Assembly: GCA_963717945.1 (NCBI GenBank)
Contig: CAVQXT010000001.1
Coordinates: 558,001-622,000, forward strand
Source: FEN-299 sp963717945
Lineage (GTDB): Bacteria; Acidobacteriota; Vicinamibacteria; Vicinamibacterales; Fen-181
Direction: 5' to 3'
Length of the DNA stretch: 64,000 nt
Below are positions 6,113-14,310 of this stretch, piece by piece. The notes beneath the pieces are model-generated. The model was not told where the DNA came from, searched no databases, and worked only from the letters and a program-made list of their open reading frames with translations. The position numbers and the translations under genes are program-made. Each line of letters begins with the position of its first letter. Position 1 is the first letter of the stretch.

Positions 6113-8540
6113 CCGGGTTGATGGTCTCGACTTTGACGATCACGGCCGTCATGTCGTCGTCCTGAGGCGCGTCGCCGGCAAACTCGCGGGCGGTCCGCCA
6201 GATGCTCTCGGCGACCTGGCAGGCAGGGTGCTGGCGTCCGGCGCTCACGCACTCGATGGCTCTCTCGGTGCCGAACGGTTCGTCGGCCGGGGTACAGGCC
6301 TCCGTCACCCCGTCGGTCACCATCATGATGAGGTCCCCCGGCGCCAGCGAGACGCTCGCGCTGGTGAACTGGGAGCCCGGGAAGAGACCCATGGGAGGGC
6401 CCGTCGCCCCCATGACGAACGCGACCCCTCCAAGCCCGTTCAATACGAACCCGGGCACGTGTCCGGCACTCGCATATGACAGCGAGCTGCAGACCGGGTC
6501 GATCCTCAGGAGCAACATCGTCACGAAGCGATTCCCCTCGAGGTCGGCCGCCAGCATGGCGTTGACCCTGGTCAGGATCTGGCCGACGTCCAGTTCCATC
6601 GCGGCGAACGAGCGCACGTAGGCCCGCGTCATCGTCATGACCAGCGCCGCTCCCAGTCCGTGTCCGCTCGCGTCGCCGATGACGGCGTAGAAACGGCCCC
6701 CGGCGGCCTCGATGAAATCGAAGTAATCCCCGCCGGTCTCGGCGGCGGGGTGCGCCGCCGCGGCGATGTCGAGCCCCGGCACCGACAGGCCCACCTTGTA
6801 GAACTGCTGCTGGACACCCTGGGCCAGGCGGACGTTCACCTCCTGCTCGTGCTGCCGGCGCACGTCGGTGATGTCCCGAAGCACCGAGACGAAGTGCGAG
6901 ATCCTCCCGTCGTCGCCCGTGATCGGGGTGATGGTCTGCGAGGCCCAGAAGAGCTCGCCGCACTTCTTCCGGTTGACCAGGGTTCCCCGGTACGGGCGTC
7001 CCGCGAGGATCTCCTCCCAGAGCGCCTGGTAAAAGGCCGAATCGTGCTGGCCGGACTTGAGAATCCGCGGCGTCTGCCCGACGGCGTCGTCCCAGGCGTA
7101 GCCGGTGGTCACCTCGAAGGCGGGGTTGACGTACTCGATGATGCCGTCCGGGTCCGCGACCAGGACGCTGTCGGCGGTCTGCTCGACGGCGCGGGAGAGC
7201 AGCGCGATCCGGTCCAGGGCGGCCCGCCGCTCGGCTTCCGCGCGCCTCTGCTCGGTGATGTCGCTCACCATGGCGAGCACGCCTCCGAAGGTCCCGTCGG
7301 GGGCGAACGACGGCGTGGTCGACACCCTCGCCCACAGCTCGGAGCCGTCCTTCCTGCGATACCGGACCTGAAAGACCTCGCTGACGCCGCGCTTCCGGCG
7401 GGCCAGCACTTCGCGCCTCGGCTCGACGTCCTGTTCGAACAGGAAAGCCAGCACGGGCTTGCCCAGCATCTCCTCGACCGTCACCCCAAACATCTCCGCC
7501 AGCCGCCGATTGGCGAAACAGGTGAGCAGGTCGGCGTCGAGCATCCAGACGCCCTCGCTCGCGGCCTCGGCAATTTCACGGAAGTGCGCCTCACCCTGCC
7601 GGCGTGCTTCGCGAGCCGCCTCGCTCCGGACGAGGGCCGTTCTTTCACTCACCAGCGCGGCGACCGACAATCCGGAGACCGCGATGACGCCGAGAAACGA
7701 CTGCAGAAGGGCCGCGTTCTGCAGGGGCGTGGTCCCGACGAACGGCCCGAAACCGTGAGCGGTCTCCCACACGGCGATCGTGGTGATGAACAGGGCTACC
7801 AGTGCCGCACCGGCCGCCTCGAAGCGAATCGCCCCCCAGATCACGAACGGCAGGACGCCCAACGCCAGCACGTCGTGGCCGCCGCCCAGTCCGAGGCGCC
7901 CCTCGAAGACCAGGAGGCAGGCGACGATGGCGCCCGCGGAGAGCCCGAGCAACTCCACGAGTCGGGCGCGCCGCCGAATCGCCAGCAGGCTCGTGAAGCT
8001 CAGGACCAGCGGCGCGATGATCACGACGCCCATCCCGTCGCCGAGCCACCACATCAGCCAGGCCGACCCGACACTCGACCACGCGTCCACCCGCGTCAGG
8101 AACAGCGAGGAGATTCCGATGGTCGCGCTGACCGCGGTGCCGCCCAGGGCGCCCAGGACGACCAGCCCCAGGGCATCCCGCAGGCGCGTCAGAGAGAGCC
8201 GGAATCCCGGAATCCGCCGCAGCAGCCAGGCGCCCGCCAGGGGGCCGGCCGCATTGCCCAGCGCCATGCCAAACGCGGCCAGGTGGGGGAGAGGGCTCAG
8301 GAAATTGACGAGGAAGGCGCCGATGGCGACGGCGGGCCAGATTCGGTACCCGACCAGGAGCGTGGCCGCCAGGGCGATGCCGGCGGGCGGCCAGACGGGC
8401 GACACGTTCCCGCTGGTGAACGGGATGGCGAGGCCGACCCTCCCCGCGAGAACGTAAGCGACAAGAACCAGCGCGAACTCGGGAAGATACCTCGTCTTTT
8501 GCCCGCTCTGCAGTCGCGCGGTAAACGGAGCAACGTCCAC
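6093..8540 (-). CDS. MASE1-PAS-PAS-SpoIIE (PP2C) sensor phosphatase
   Basis: 815 residues from a GTG with GAGGAA upstream. Residues 1 to about 300 are a MASE1 membrane sensor: about eight helices with PVWPPAGIALA after the first. Two PAS/PAC modules follow (about 315-435 and 440-560; EVFQVRYRRKDGSELWARV and YRGTLVNRKKCGELFW). The C-terminal SpoIIE/RsbU PP2C domain (about 595-805) has GGDYFDF, IGDASGHGLGAAL and VTDGVTEA metal-ligand motifs. It is predicted to dephosphorylate an anti-sigma-factor antagonist in response to an envelope or redox signal. The STAS protein encoded at 38.7 kb is a candidate substrate, as are others off-window. Confidence 0.9.
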   Translation of the reverse strand: MDVAPFTARLQSGQKTRYLPEFALVLVAYVLAGRVGLAIPFTSGNVSPVWPPAGIALAATLLVGYRIWPAVAIGAFLVNFLSPLPHLAAFGMALGNAAGPLAGAWLLRRIPGFRLSLTRLRDALGLVVLGALGGTAVSATIGISSLFLTRVDAWSSVGSAWLMWWLGDGMGVVIIAPLVLSFTSLLAIRRRARLVELLGLSAGAIVACLLVFEGRLGLGGGHDVLALGVLPFVIWGAIRFEAAGAALVALFITTIAVWETAHGFGPFVGTTPLQNAALLQSFLGVIAVSGLSVAALVSERTALVRSEAAREARRQGEAHFREIAEAASEGVWMLDADLLTCFANRRLAEMFGVTVEEMLGKPVLAFLFEQDVEPRREVLARRKRGVSEVFQVRYRRKDGSELWARVSTTPSFAPDGTFGGVLAMVSDITEQRRAEAERRAALDRIALLSRAVEQTADSVLVADPDGIIEYVNPAFEVTTGYAWDDAVGQTPRILKSGQHDSAFYQALWEEILAGRPYRGTLVNRKKCGELFWASQTITPITGDDGRISHFVSVLRDITDVRRQHEQEVNVRLAQGVQQQFYKVGLSVPGLDIAAAAHPAAETGGDYFDFIEAAGGRFYAVIGDASGHGLGAALVMTMTRAYVRSFAAMELDVGQILTRVNAMLAADLEGNRFVTMLLLRIDPVCSSLSYASAGHVPGFVLNGLGGVAFVMGATGPPMGLFPGSQFTSASVSLAPGDLIMMVTDGVTEACTPADEPFGTERAIECVSAGRQHPACQVAESIWRTAREFAGDAPQDDDMTAVIVKVETINPVTGAAS

Positions 8541-8551
8541 TGATTCCTCGA

Positions 8552-8572
8552 CCCGACCGCTTCACGGTCGGG
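8552..8572. repeat. GC hairpin in the leader of the MASE1-SpoIIE gene
   Basis: CCCGACCG (8552-8559) and CGGTCGGG (8565-8572) form a perfect 8-bp stem with loop CTTCA. The stem ends 11 bases before the GTG start and next to its Shine-Dalgarno sequence, so it could influence translation. No regulator is known. Confidence 0.35.
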
Positions 8573-8634
8573 GCTGCGGACATTCAACAGACCGTCATTC
8601 GAGTCTTCTTGGCCCTGGACCTTATCCTACCCGA

Positions 8635-9621
8635 TTACCTCGACCTTCTGATCGCCATGATCGTGAGGTCGTCCTCGCGACGGGCCGCACCCCGGAATGC
8701 CGCGAGGTCGTTGGCGCAGGCGGCGACCAGGCCGCGCGGAGGCTCGCCGGCATGGACGAGCGCCGTCGCGATCAACCGCTCCGTCCCATACTGGTTCCCG
8801 TCATCGTCGAGCCCCTCCGTCAGGCCGTCGGTGTAGAGCAGGAGCGAGTCGCCCGGGGCGAGCGTGGCCTCCCGCGACGTGAAATCCTCGACACAGAAGA
8901 GGCCCACCGGCAGGCTGGTGGCGTCGATCGTCGTCGCGCGCCCCTCGTGCAGCAGCAGCGGCGGACAGTGCCCGGCGTTCAGGACTTCGACGCCGCCCGT
9001 CGAGTCCAGGCGGCCGCAGACGAGCGTCGCGTAGTGGTCCGACATCGTGCTCTCGCAGAACACGCGGTTCGCGCGCGCCATCATCTGCGCCAGCGGAAGG
9101 CCGAGTTCCACCAGCGTCCGCATGCTGGCGTGCAGGTGCGCCATCAGCATCGACGCGGCCACGCCCTTGCCGGCGATGTCACCCAGCAGGAACAGCAGCT
9201 TCGAGTCGTCGCCGCCGGCGTCGCGGATGACATCCACGTAGTCGCCGCTGACACTCGCGAGCGGGTCGTACTGGTAGGCGATCTGCCAGCCGCCGACGGT
9301 CAACTCGACCGGGGGCAGCAAGGCCGCCTGGACGCGGGACGCCAGTTCCAGGTCACGCTCGAGCGCGCGCGTCTCGGACGGCGTGAGGTGAGCCAGGCAC
9401 AGACGGATGAGGGGATCCGCCTGCAGCCGGTCGGGCTCGATCGGTTCGTGACACGCGTCGCACAGGCCGTAGGTGCCGGCCGCGTACCGGTCGAGCGCGG
9501 CGTCGATCTGACCGAGGACGTCTTCGAGCTGGGGGGCCGGCCCGCCTCTCGCGATCAGGCCCTGGACCCGCTCTCGCCGTTCGACCAGCAGCGCGCGGGC
9601 ATCCGGCATCGACATCGCCAC
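8635..9621 (-). CDS. DksA/TraR-type zinc finger fused to SpoIIE (PP2C) phosphatase
   Basis: 328 residues from a GTG with GGAGG upstream; ATG at 9615 is an alternative. Residues 8-50 form a helical hairpin-like segment, and 51-80 a DksA/TraR-like finger, YGLCDACHEPI then CLAH, with ligands C54, C57, C75 and H78 (His replacing the usual fourth Cys). The rest (about 95-325) is a SpoIIE PP2C domain with VSGDYVD, LGDIAGKGVAASM, LNAGHCPPLLL, LYTDGLTE and REDDLTIM. The expected role is to dephosphorylate a STAS-domain antagonist. No membrane segment is seen, so it should be cytoplasmic. Confidence 0.88.
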   Translation of the reverse strand: MAMSMPDARALLVERRERVQGLIARGGPAPQLEDVLGQIDAALDRYAAGTYGLCDACHEPIEPDRLQADPLIRLCLAHLTPSETRALERDLELASRVQAALLPPVELTVGGWQIAYQYDPLASVSGDYVDVIRDAGGDDSKLLFLLGDIAGKGVAASMLMAHLHASMRTLVELGLPLAQMMARANRVFCESTMSDHYATLVCGRLDSTGGVEVLNAGHCPPLLLHEGRATTIDATSLPVGLFCVEDFTSREATLAPGDSLLLYTDGLTEGLDDDGNQYGTERLIATALVHAGEPPRGLVAACANDLAAFRGAARREDDLTIMAIRRSR

Positions 9622-9705
9622 GGGTGACCTCCCTCCATCTCAACCAGTCTATGTTACCGCGGTTGCCCGGGGCTGCCCACCGCGGTGAGCAGCCCCGGCG
9701 ACGTG

Positions 9706-10011
9706 TCAGAAGCGGGCCCCGCAAGCGGGACAGAAGGCCGCCCCCTCCGCACGTCCTGCGCCGCAGCCCGGGCACGTCGTCTGCCCGGCCAGCCGTCCTC
9801 CGCAGTAAGGGCAGAAACGGAAGCCGGGCATGAGCACGACCCGGGCCTGGCATCCTCCGCACGACGTGGTCGGCGGCTGCGGCCCGGGGGCGTGCGCCGG
9901 CGGACCCTCCCATTCGTGGTCGCGATCATGACGGTCGTGCCCGTCGTGCCCATACCCCTGGTACCCGCGGTTGTGCCTCCGGCCTTCGAACAGATCTTCG
10001 AACAGACTCAT
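9706..10011 (-). CDS. Double zinc-ribbon protein
   Basis: 101 residues from an ATG with AAGGAG upstream. The first 45 residues are Gly/His/Asp-rich (GYGHDGHDRHDRDHEWEG) and could bind metal. The C-terminal half has paired CxxC knuckles, CGGC, CPYCGG, CPGCG and CPACG, as in short zinc-ribbon proteins of the DZR type. No enzymatic domain is visible. It lies about 85 bases upstream of the DksA-SpoIIE gene on the same strand and may be transcribed with it. A metal-binding or protein-binding adaptor role is inferred. Confidence 0.72.
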   Translation of the reverse strand: MSLFEDLFEGRRHNRGYQGYGHDGHDRHDRDHEWEGPPAHAPGPQPPTTSCGGCQARVVLMPGFRFCPYCGGRLAGQTTCPGCGAGRAEGAAFCPACGARF

Positions 10012-10113
10012 GACGATCTCCTTGCCGTGCGGACCCTTCGCGAGTCGGCGCGAGCCGGCTCTTCGGACACCGCACGGGGATTGAACCAGCCGAGCGAGGG
10101 CTGTCGAGAGAAC

Positions 10114-10422
10114 TTAGCGAGGGCGACGCGGAAGGGAGAGCGGGGGCCGGTAGGGCAATCGGAGGACGCCGTCGGCAACGGTCGTGAGGGCCATCTCGGA
10201 TGCCGCGCCCTCGGCCAGCGCGACGGAGAAGGCCGGGGCCGCGGCGGCCACGGCAACCGAACAGCACAGGCAGTCGCGCGCGTCGGCGTCGGTCGCCGAA
10301 CCGCCGCCGTGAGCGGACGCGGACGGTTGCAGGGCCAGGTGAGAGCAGTCGAGTCCTGCGAGGTCGGCGCACAGCACCGCCACCACGATCAACGCCGCCA
10401 CGCGAAACCACCGAACGCGCAT
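10114..10422 (-). CDS. Small hypothetical membrane or secreted Cys-containing protein
   Basis: 102 residues. A hydrophobic N-terminal segment (WFRVAALIVVAVLCADLAGL) looks like a signal or anchor. A DCLCCS motif follows near residue 51, then a second hydrophobic patch and a Pro/Arg-rich tail. A reverse-strand TATAAT (10428-10433) ends five bases before the ATG, so the message would be leaderless or nearly so; no Shine-Dalgarno is present. No family is recognised, and the Cys cluster is the only functional hint. Confidence 0.5.
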   Translation of the reverse strand: MRVRWFRVAALIVVAVLCADLAGLDCSHLALQPSASAHGGGSATDADARDCLCCSVAVAAAAPAFSVALAEGAASEMALTTVADGVLRLPYRPPLSLPRRPR

Positions 10423-10427
10423 GCACC

Positions 10428-10433
10428 ATTATA
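10428..10433 (-). promoter_or_regulatory. TATAAT -10 box immediately upstream of the small Cys protein
   Basis: A perfect TATAAT on the reverse strand lies five bases upstream of the ATG at 10422. No good -35 element is visible at the expected distance. If used, transcription would start at or beside the start codon. Confidence 0.4.
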
Positions 10434-10526
10434 CCGGCTCTCGAACGACCGCCCGACCCCGAAACACCGTCTCGGGGAACGGCGGTAAGATAGTTCCCGT
10501 TACCGTGACATCGAGGGAGAGGCCTG

Positions 10527-12560
10527 ATGAAGCGTGTCATCGTCTCGTGTCTGCTGGTCGCCGCTGCGGCGGTGGCTCTTGTGTCCGCCCAGGCGCCCGG
10601 CGCCAGACCGCCGGGATCGGGCATCGACCTCACGGCGCTCGACACGTCGGTGCGTCCGCAGGATGACTTCTTCCGTTACGTGAACGGGGCCTGGCTGGAG
10701 AAGACGGCCATCCCTCCCGACCGGCCGAGCTACGGCAGCTTCGAAGCGCTTTACGACAAGACGGAAGCAGACCTTCGCGCCATCGTCGAAAGCGCCGGCA
10801 GAGCCGGCGGCGCGCCGGGGACCGACGCGCGCAAGATCGGCGATTTCTACGCGAGCTTCATGGACGAGTCGCGCGCGGAGTCGCTCGGCCTGAAACCGCT
10901 GGCCGAAGAGCTGGCCGCCATCGACGCCATCAGGACCAGGTCGGACCTGGCGAGGACGTTCGCGCGAATGCTGAAGCTCGGGTGCGACGCGCCCGTGGCG
11001 GCCTTCACCGAAGGGGATTTCAAGGATCCGAACACGGTGGCGCTGTTTGTCTACCAGGGCGGCCTCGGCCTGCCCGACCGCGACTACTACACCAACGACG
11101 ACCCCAAGCTCGCCGAGTACCGGGCGAAGTATGTGACGTTCCTGGGGAGCTTGCAGAAGCTCGGCGGCCTGCCCGCACCCGACGCAACCGCTGCCGACGT
11201 CATGGCGATCGAAACGGGCCTGGCGAAGAACCAGTGGACCAACGTCGAAACGCGCGACATGGGGAAGATGTACAACAAGGTCGCGGTCGCCGATCTCGCG
11301 ACGGCCTTCCCGGGCTTCGACTGGGTCGCCTGGAGGGACGAGCTGCAGATCTCGTCGCTGCCTGCGCTCATCGTCGCGCAGCCGAGCTACATCAAGGCGT
11401 TCGCGGCGGCGGTCAACGAGTGGCCGGTAGACCGATGGAAGTCTTACCTCAAGTCCTCGCTCATTCGCGGCTACGCGCCCTACCTGTCGAAGGCGTTGGT
11501 GGACGCGCGCTTCGACTTCTACGGCCGCACGCTCAGCGGCACGCCCGAGCAGCGGCCGCGCTGGAAGCGGGCGGTGTCGGCGATCGACGGCAACCTCGGC
11601 GAGATGCTCGGCAAGCTGTACGTCGAGCGTCACTTCTCGCCTCTGGCGAAGGCTCGCATGGAGGAGCTGGTCGTGAACCTGCGGCGGGCCTACAGGGACG
11701 GCATCGACAAGCTCGGCTGGATGAGCCCCGAGACCAGGACACAGGCTCAGGCCAAGCTCGCGGCCTTCACGGCGAAGATTGGCTATCCGAACAAGTGGCG
11801 CGACTACTCGAAGGTCCGGGTGGCGCGCGACGACCTGGTCGGCAACATGATGCGGGCGCAGGCGGCGGAGTTCGCGTTCCAGATCGCCAAGGCCGGCAAG
11901 CCGATCGACCGCGACGAGTGGGGGATGACGCCGCAGACGATCAACGCCTACTACAACCCGGTTCGCAACGAGGTTGTCTTCCCGGCGGCGATCCTCCAGC
12001 CGCCGCTCTTCAACATGGCCGCTGACGATGCGGTGAACTACGGGGCGATCGGCGCGGTCATCGGCCACGAGATGGGCCACGGCTTCGACGACCAGGGCCG
12101 GCGCTTCGACGGCACCGGCACGATGCGCGACTGGTGGACCGACGCGGACAGCAAGGCCTACCAGCAGAAGACCCTGCGGCTGGTCGCCCAGTTCTCGGCC
12201 TACGAGGTGTTGCCGGGCCTGAAGGTGAACGGCGAGCTGACGCTCGGCGAGAACATCGGCGACCTGACGGGGCTGACGATCTCGTATCGCGCCTACCACG
12301 TGGCGCTCGCGGGCAAGCCGGCGCCGGTCATCGACGGACTGGACGGCGACCAGCGCTTCTTCATGGGCTGGGCGCAGGTCTGGCGCTCGAAGGAACGCGA
12401 GGATGCGCTGAGGCAGCAGGTGCTGGGCAACGAGCACGCGCCGTCAAAGACCCGGGTCAACGGGCCGCTGGGCGACGTGCCGGAGTTCTACGCGGCATTC
12501 GGGGTCAAGCCGGGCGACAAGCTGTACATCCCGGCCGACCAGCGCGTGAAGATCTGGTAG
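10527..12560 (+). CDS. M13 family (neprilysin-like) zinc metallopeptidase
   Basis: 677 residues, ATG preceded by GAGGGAGAGG. A signal peptide (1-19) is followed by DTSVRPQDDFFRYVNGAW, typical of the M13 N-terminal domain. The catalytic domain has NAYYNP and the zinc site HEMGH (H514, E515, H518), with the third ligand Glu575 in ENIGD. Normal length for the family. It cleaves short peptides, probably in the periplasm. The ending is KIW, like the C-terminal tryptophan typical of M13 enzymes. It is a single gene followed by an amidohydrolase on the same strand after 48 bases. Confidence 0.95.
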   Translation: MKRVIVSCLLVAAAAVALVSAQAPGARPPGSGIDLTALDTSVRPQDDFFRYVNGAWLEKTAIPPDRPSYGSFEALYDKTEADLRAIVESAGRAGGAPGTDARKIGDFYASFMDESRAESLGLKPLAEELAAIDAIRTRSDLARTFARMLKLGCDAPVAAFTEGDFKDPNTVALFVYQGGLGLPDRDYYTNDDPKLAEYRAKYVTFLGSLQKLGGLPAPDATAADVMAIETGLAKNQWTNVETRDMGKMYNKVAVADLATAFPGFDWVAWRDELQISSLPALIVAQPSYIKAFAAAVNEWPVDRWKSYLKSSLIRGYAPYLSKALVDARFDFYGRTLSGTPEQRPRWKRAVSAIDGNLGEMLGKLYVERHFSPLAKARMEELVVNLRRAYRDGIDKLGWMSPETRTQAQAKLAAFTAKIGYPNKWRDYSKVRVARDDLVGNMMRAQAAEFAFQIAKAGKPIDRDEWGMTPQTINAYYNPVRNEVVFPAAILQPPLFNMAADDAVNYGAIGAVIGHEMGHGFDDQGRRFDGTGTMRDWWTDADSKAYQQKTLRLVAQFSAYEVLPGLKVNGELTLGENIGDLTGLTISYRAYHVALAGKPAPVIDGLDGDQRFFMGWAQVWRSKEREDALRQQVLGNEHAPSKTRVNGPLGDVPEFYAAFGVKPGDKLYIPADQRVKIW

Positions 12561-12608
12561 GGGGCAGCCGCGGCCATTCGCTGAACCATCAGGGCGGGCC
12601 GCCCGTTC

Positions 12609-14126
12609 ATGTACATCATGAAAACTGCCGCTCTCGCCCTTGCCGCCGCGTTTGGCCTGGTTTCTCAGAACGGGCCGGCTCCGTCTCGAGCGGTGGACGA
12701 AGGAACGGTGATCGAGGACGTCACCGTGGTGTCTCCCGAGCGGTCCGCGCCGCTGCCGCACGTCTCGGTCGTCATTCGGGACGGGCGGATCGCGCGGATC
12801 GAGACCGGCGTGGTTGCCGGGCCTCACGCCACGCGGGTGGACGGGCGGGGCCGGTTCCTCATCCCCGGCCTCATCGACTCTCACGTGCACGTAGGGAGCC
12901 AGGGTCCGCTCGATGACGCCGCAGTCGAGTCGCGCCCCGATCTGCTCCAGGCCTACCGGGCGCAACTCCCGCGCTCGTATCTGGCGTTCGGGTTCACGAC
13001 GTTGGTGGATCTCGAGCTGCGGGCGCAGACCCTCTCCTGGTATCCGGTCCAGCCATTGCGCCCCACGCTGTGCCATTGCGGGCGCGGCGTCCACATCGCG
13101 GGCGGATACGGCGCGTTCGAGCCTCCCGCGGACGTCGCCGCGGCGACGGCGTCCAACCTGGTGTACGAGGCCGCCCAGGCGGGGAAGTGGCCGCCCTCGA
13201 TCGACCCGCGCGACTACACGCCGGCGCGGACCGTCGACCGCGTCGTCGCGGCCGGCGGGATCTGCGTCAAGACGTTCGTCGAACCCGGATTCGGCGGCGC
13301 CGCGAACTGGCCAGTCCCGCGGCCCGAGACGCTGCAGGCGCTCCGCGCCGAGGCGCGGCGCCGGGGTCTCACCTTCGTCGTCCATGCCAACTCGGTCGAG
13401 GCCTGGCGCGCGGCCATCGACGCACAGGCCGACGTGATCGCCCACGGGCTCTGGCACTGGCCCGGTGATCGGCTCGGCGTCGTGCCTCCGCCCGACGCCC
13501 GCGACGTCATCCGGTCGGCGGCCCGCGCCCGGACCCGCGTGCAGCCGACGCTACAGGCCGTTTATGGAGACCAGACCATTTTCGACCGATCGTCGCTCGA
13601 CGATCCGCGCCTTGCCGAGGCGTTGCCGCGGACGATTATCGGGTACCTGAAAAGCGCCATGGGCGCGGCGGCATCGCGCGCGATGGCCGACGAGTACCGG
13701 GAGGCGATCGCCCAGCAGTTCGGGCCGAAAGCGCCCGATCTCGCGACGGTGATGGCGATCCCGGGCGCGCGGGCGACGGCCACGTTGCGCCTGATGGTCG
13801 CCGAAGGCGTGAAGCTCCTGTTTGGCACCGACACGCCGTCGAACCTCGGGATCGGGAACCCGCCGGGCCTGAACGGCCGGCGCGAACTGGGCCGCTGGGC
13901 GGAGGCTGGCGTGCCTCTTCCGCGCATCCTGCGGGCGGCGACGCTCGACAATGCCGTCGCGTTCGGTCTGGCGGCGGACGTCGGCACGGTCGAGGTCGGC
14001 AAGCGGGCCGACCTGCTCCTGCTCGGAGCCAATCCGCTGGACACGGTCACGGCTTACGACAGGATCGAGACGGTGTTCCTGAACGGCCGCCCAATCGCGA
14101 GGGCGTCGCTGCTGCCTGGCCGCTGA
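12609..14126 (+). CDS. Secreted amidohydrolase family protein
   Basis: 505 residues with a signal peptide (about residues 4-25; Met4 is an alternative start, and no clear Shine-Dalgarno favours either). The metal-dependent hydrolase barrel starts with HVH (H92, H94) in LIPGLIDSHVHVG. Later ligands are seen in VVHANS, IAHGLWHW and FGTDTPSN. The C-terminal strand VEVGKRADLLLLGANPL is the usual amidohydrolase composite domain. It is close to imidazolonepropionase- or prolidase-like secreted amidohydrolases. The substrate is unknown. A strong GC hairpin lies ten bases after the stop. Confidence 0.88.
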   Translation: MYIMKTAALALAAAFGLVSQNGPAPSRAVDEGTVIEDVTVVSPERSAPLPHVSVVIRDGRIARIETGVVAGPHATRVDGRGRFLIPGLIDSHVHVGSQGPLDDAAVESRPDLLQAYRAQLPRSYLAFGFTTLVDLELRAQTLSWYPVQPLRPTLCHCGRGVHIAGGYGAFEPPADVAAATASNLVYEAAQAGKWPPSIDPRDYTPARTVDRVVAAGGICVKTFVEPGFGGAANWPVPRPETLQALRAEARRRGLTFVVHANSVEAWRAAIDAQADVIAHGLWHWPGDRLGVVPPPDARDVIRSAARARTRVQPTLQAVYGDQTIFDRSSLDDPRLAEALPRTIIGYLKSAMGAAASRAMADEYREAIAQQFGPKAPDLATVMAIPGARATATLRLMVAEGVKLLFGTDTPSNLGIGNPPGLNGRRELGRWAEAGVPLPRILRAATLDNAVAFGLAADVGTVEVGKRADLLLLGANPLDTVTAYDRIETVFLNGRPIARASLLPGR

Positions 14127-14135
14127 CCCTTGTCA

Positions 14136-14155
14136 GGCGGGGCTGAAGCCCCGCC
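14136..14155 (+). terminator. GC-rich hairpin after the amidohydrolase gene
   Basis: GGCGGGGC (14136-14143) and GCCCCGCC (14148-14155) form a perfect 8-bp stem with a TGAA loop, starting ten bases after the stop codon. No T-run follows, so it may be a Rho-independent-like terminator, an mRNA 3' stabiliser or a dispersed repeat. Further partial copies of GTAGGGCG and GGCCGG palindromes lie between here and 14310. Confidence 0.45.
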
Positions 14156-14310
14156 CTACGAAAGCCCGCTGCGAAAGTGTGTCGCTCGTCTCAGTAGGGC
14201 GAGCCCTTCAGGGCCGCCTGAGGAAGGGGCGCCGCAAGAATCCGTTGTGCAGCCGTTCAAAGAGCATGGACGTGGCCGGCCAGGAGGCCGGCCCCACTGG
14301 AGGAGTCGAC

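Noticed and set aside
6660..8543. Long plus-strand frame opposite the MASE1-SpoIIE gene
   Set aside because: Low-complexity Asp/Arg/Gly text with no domain; the reverse strand encodes a coherent multidomain protein.
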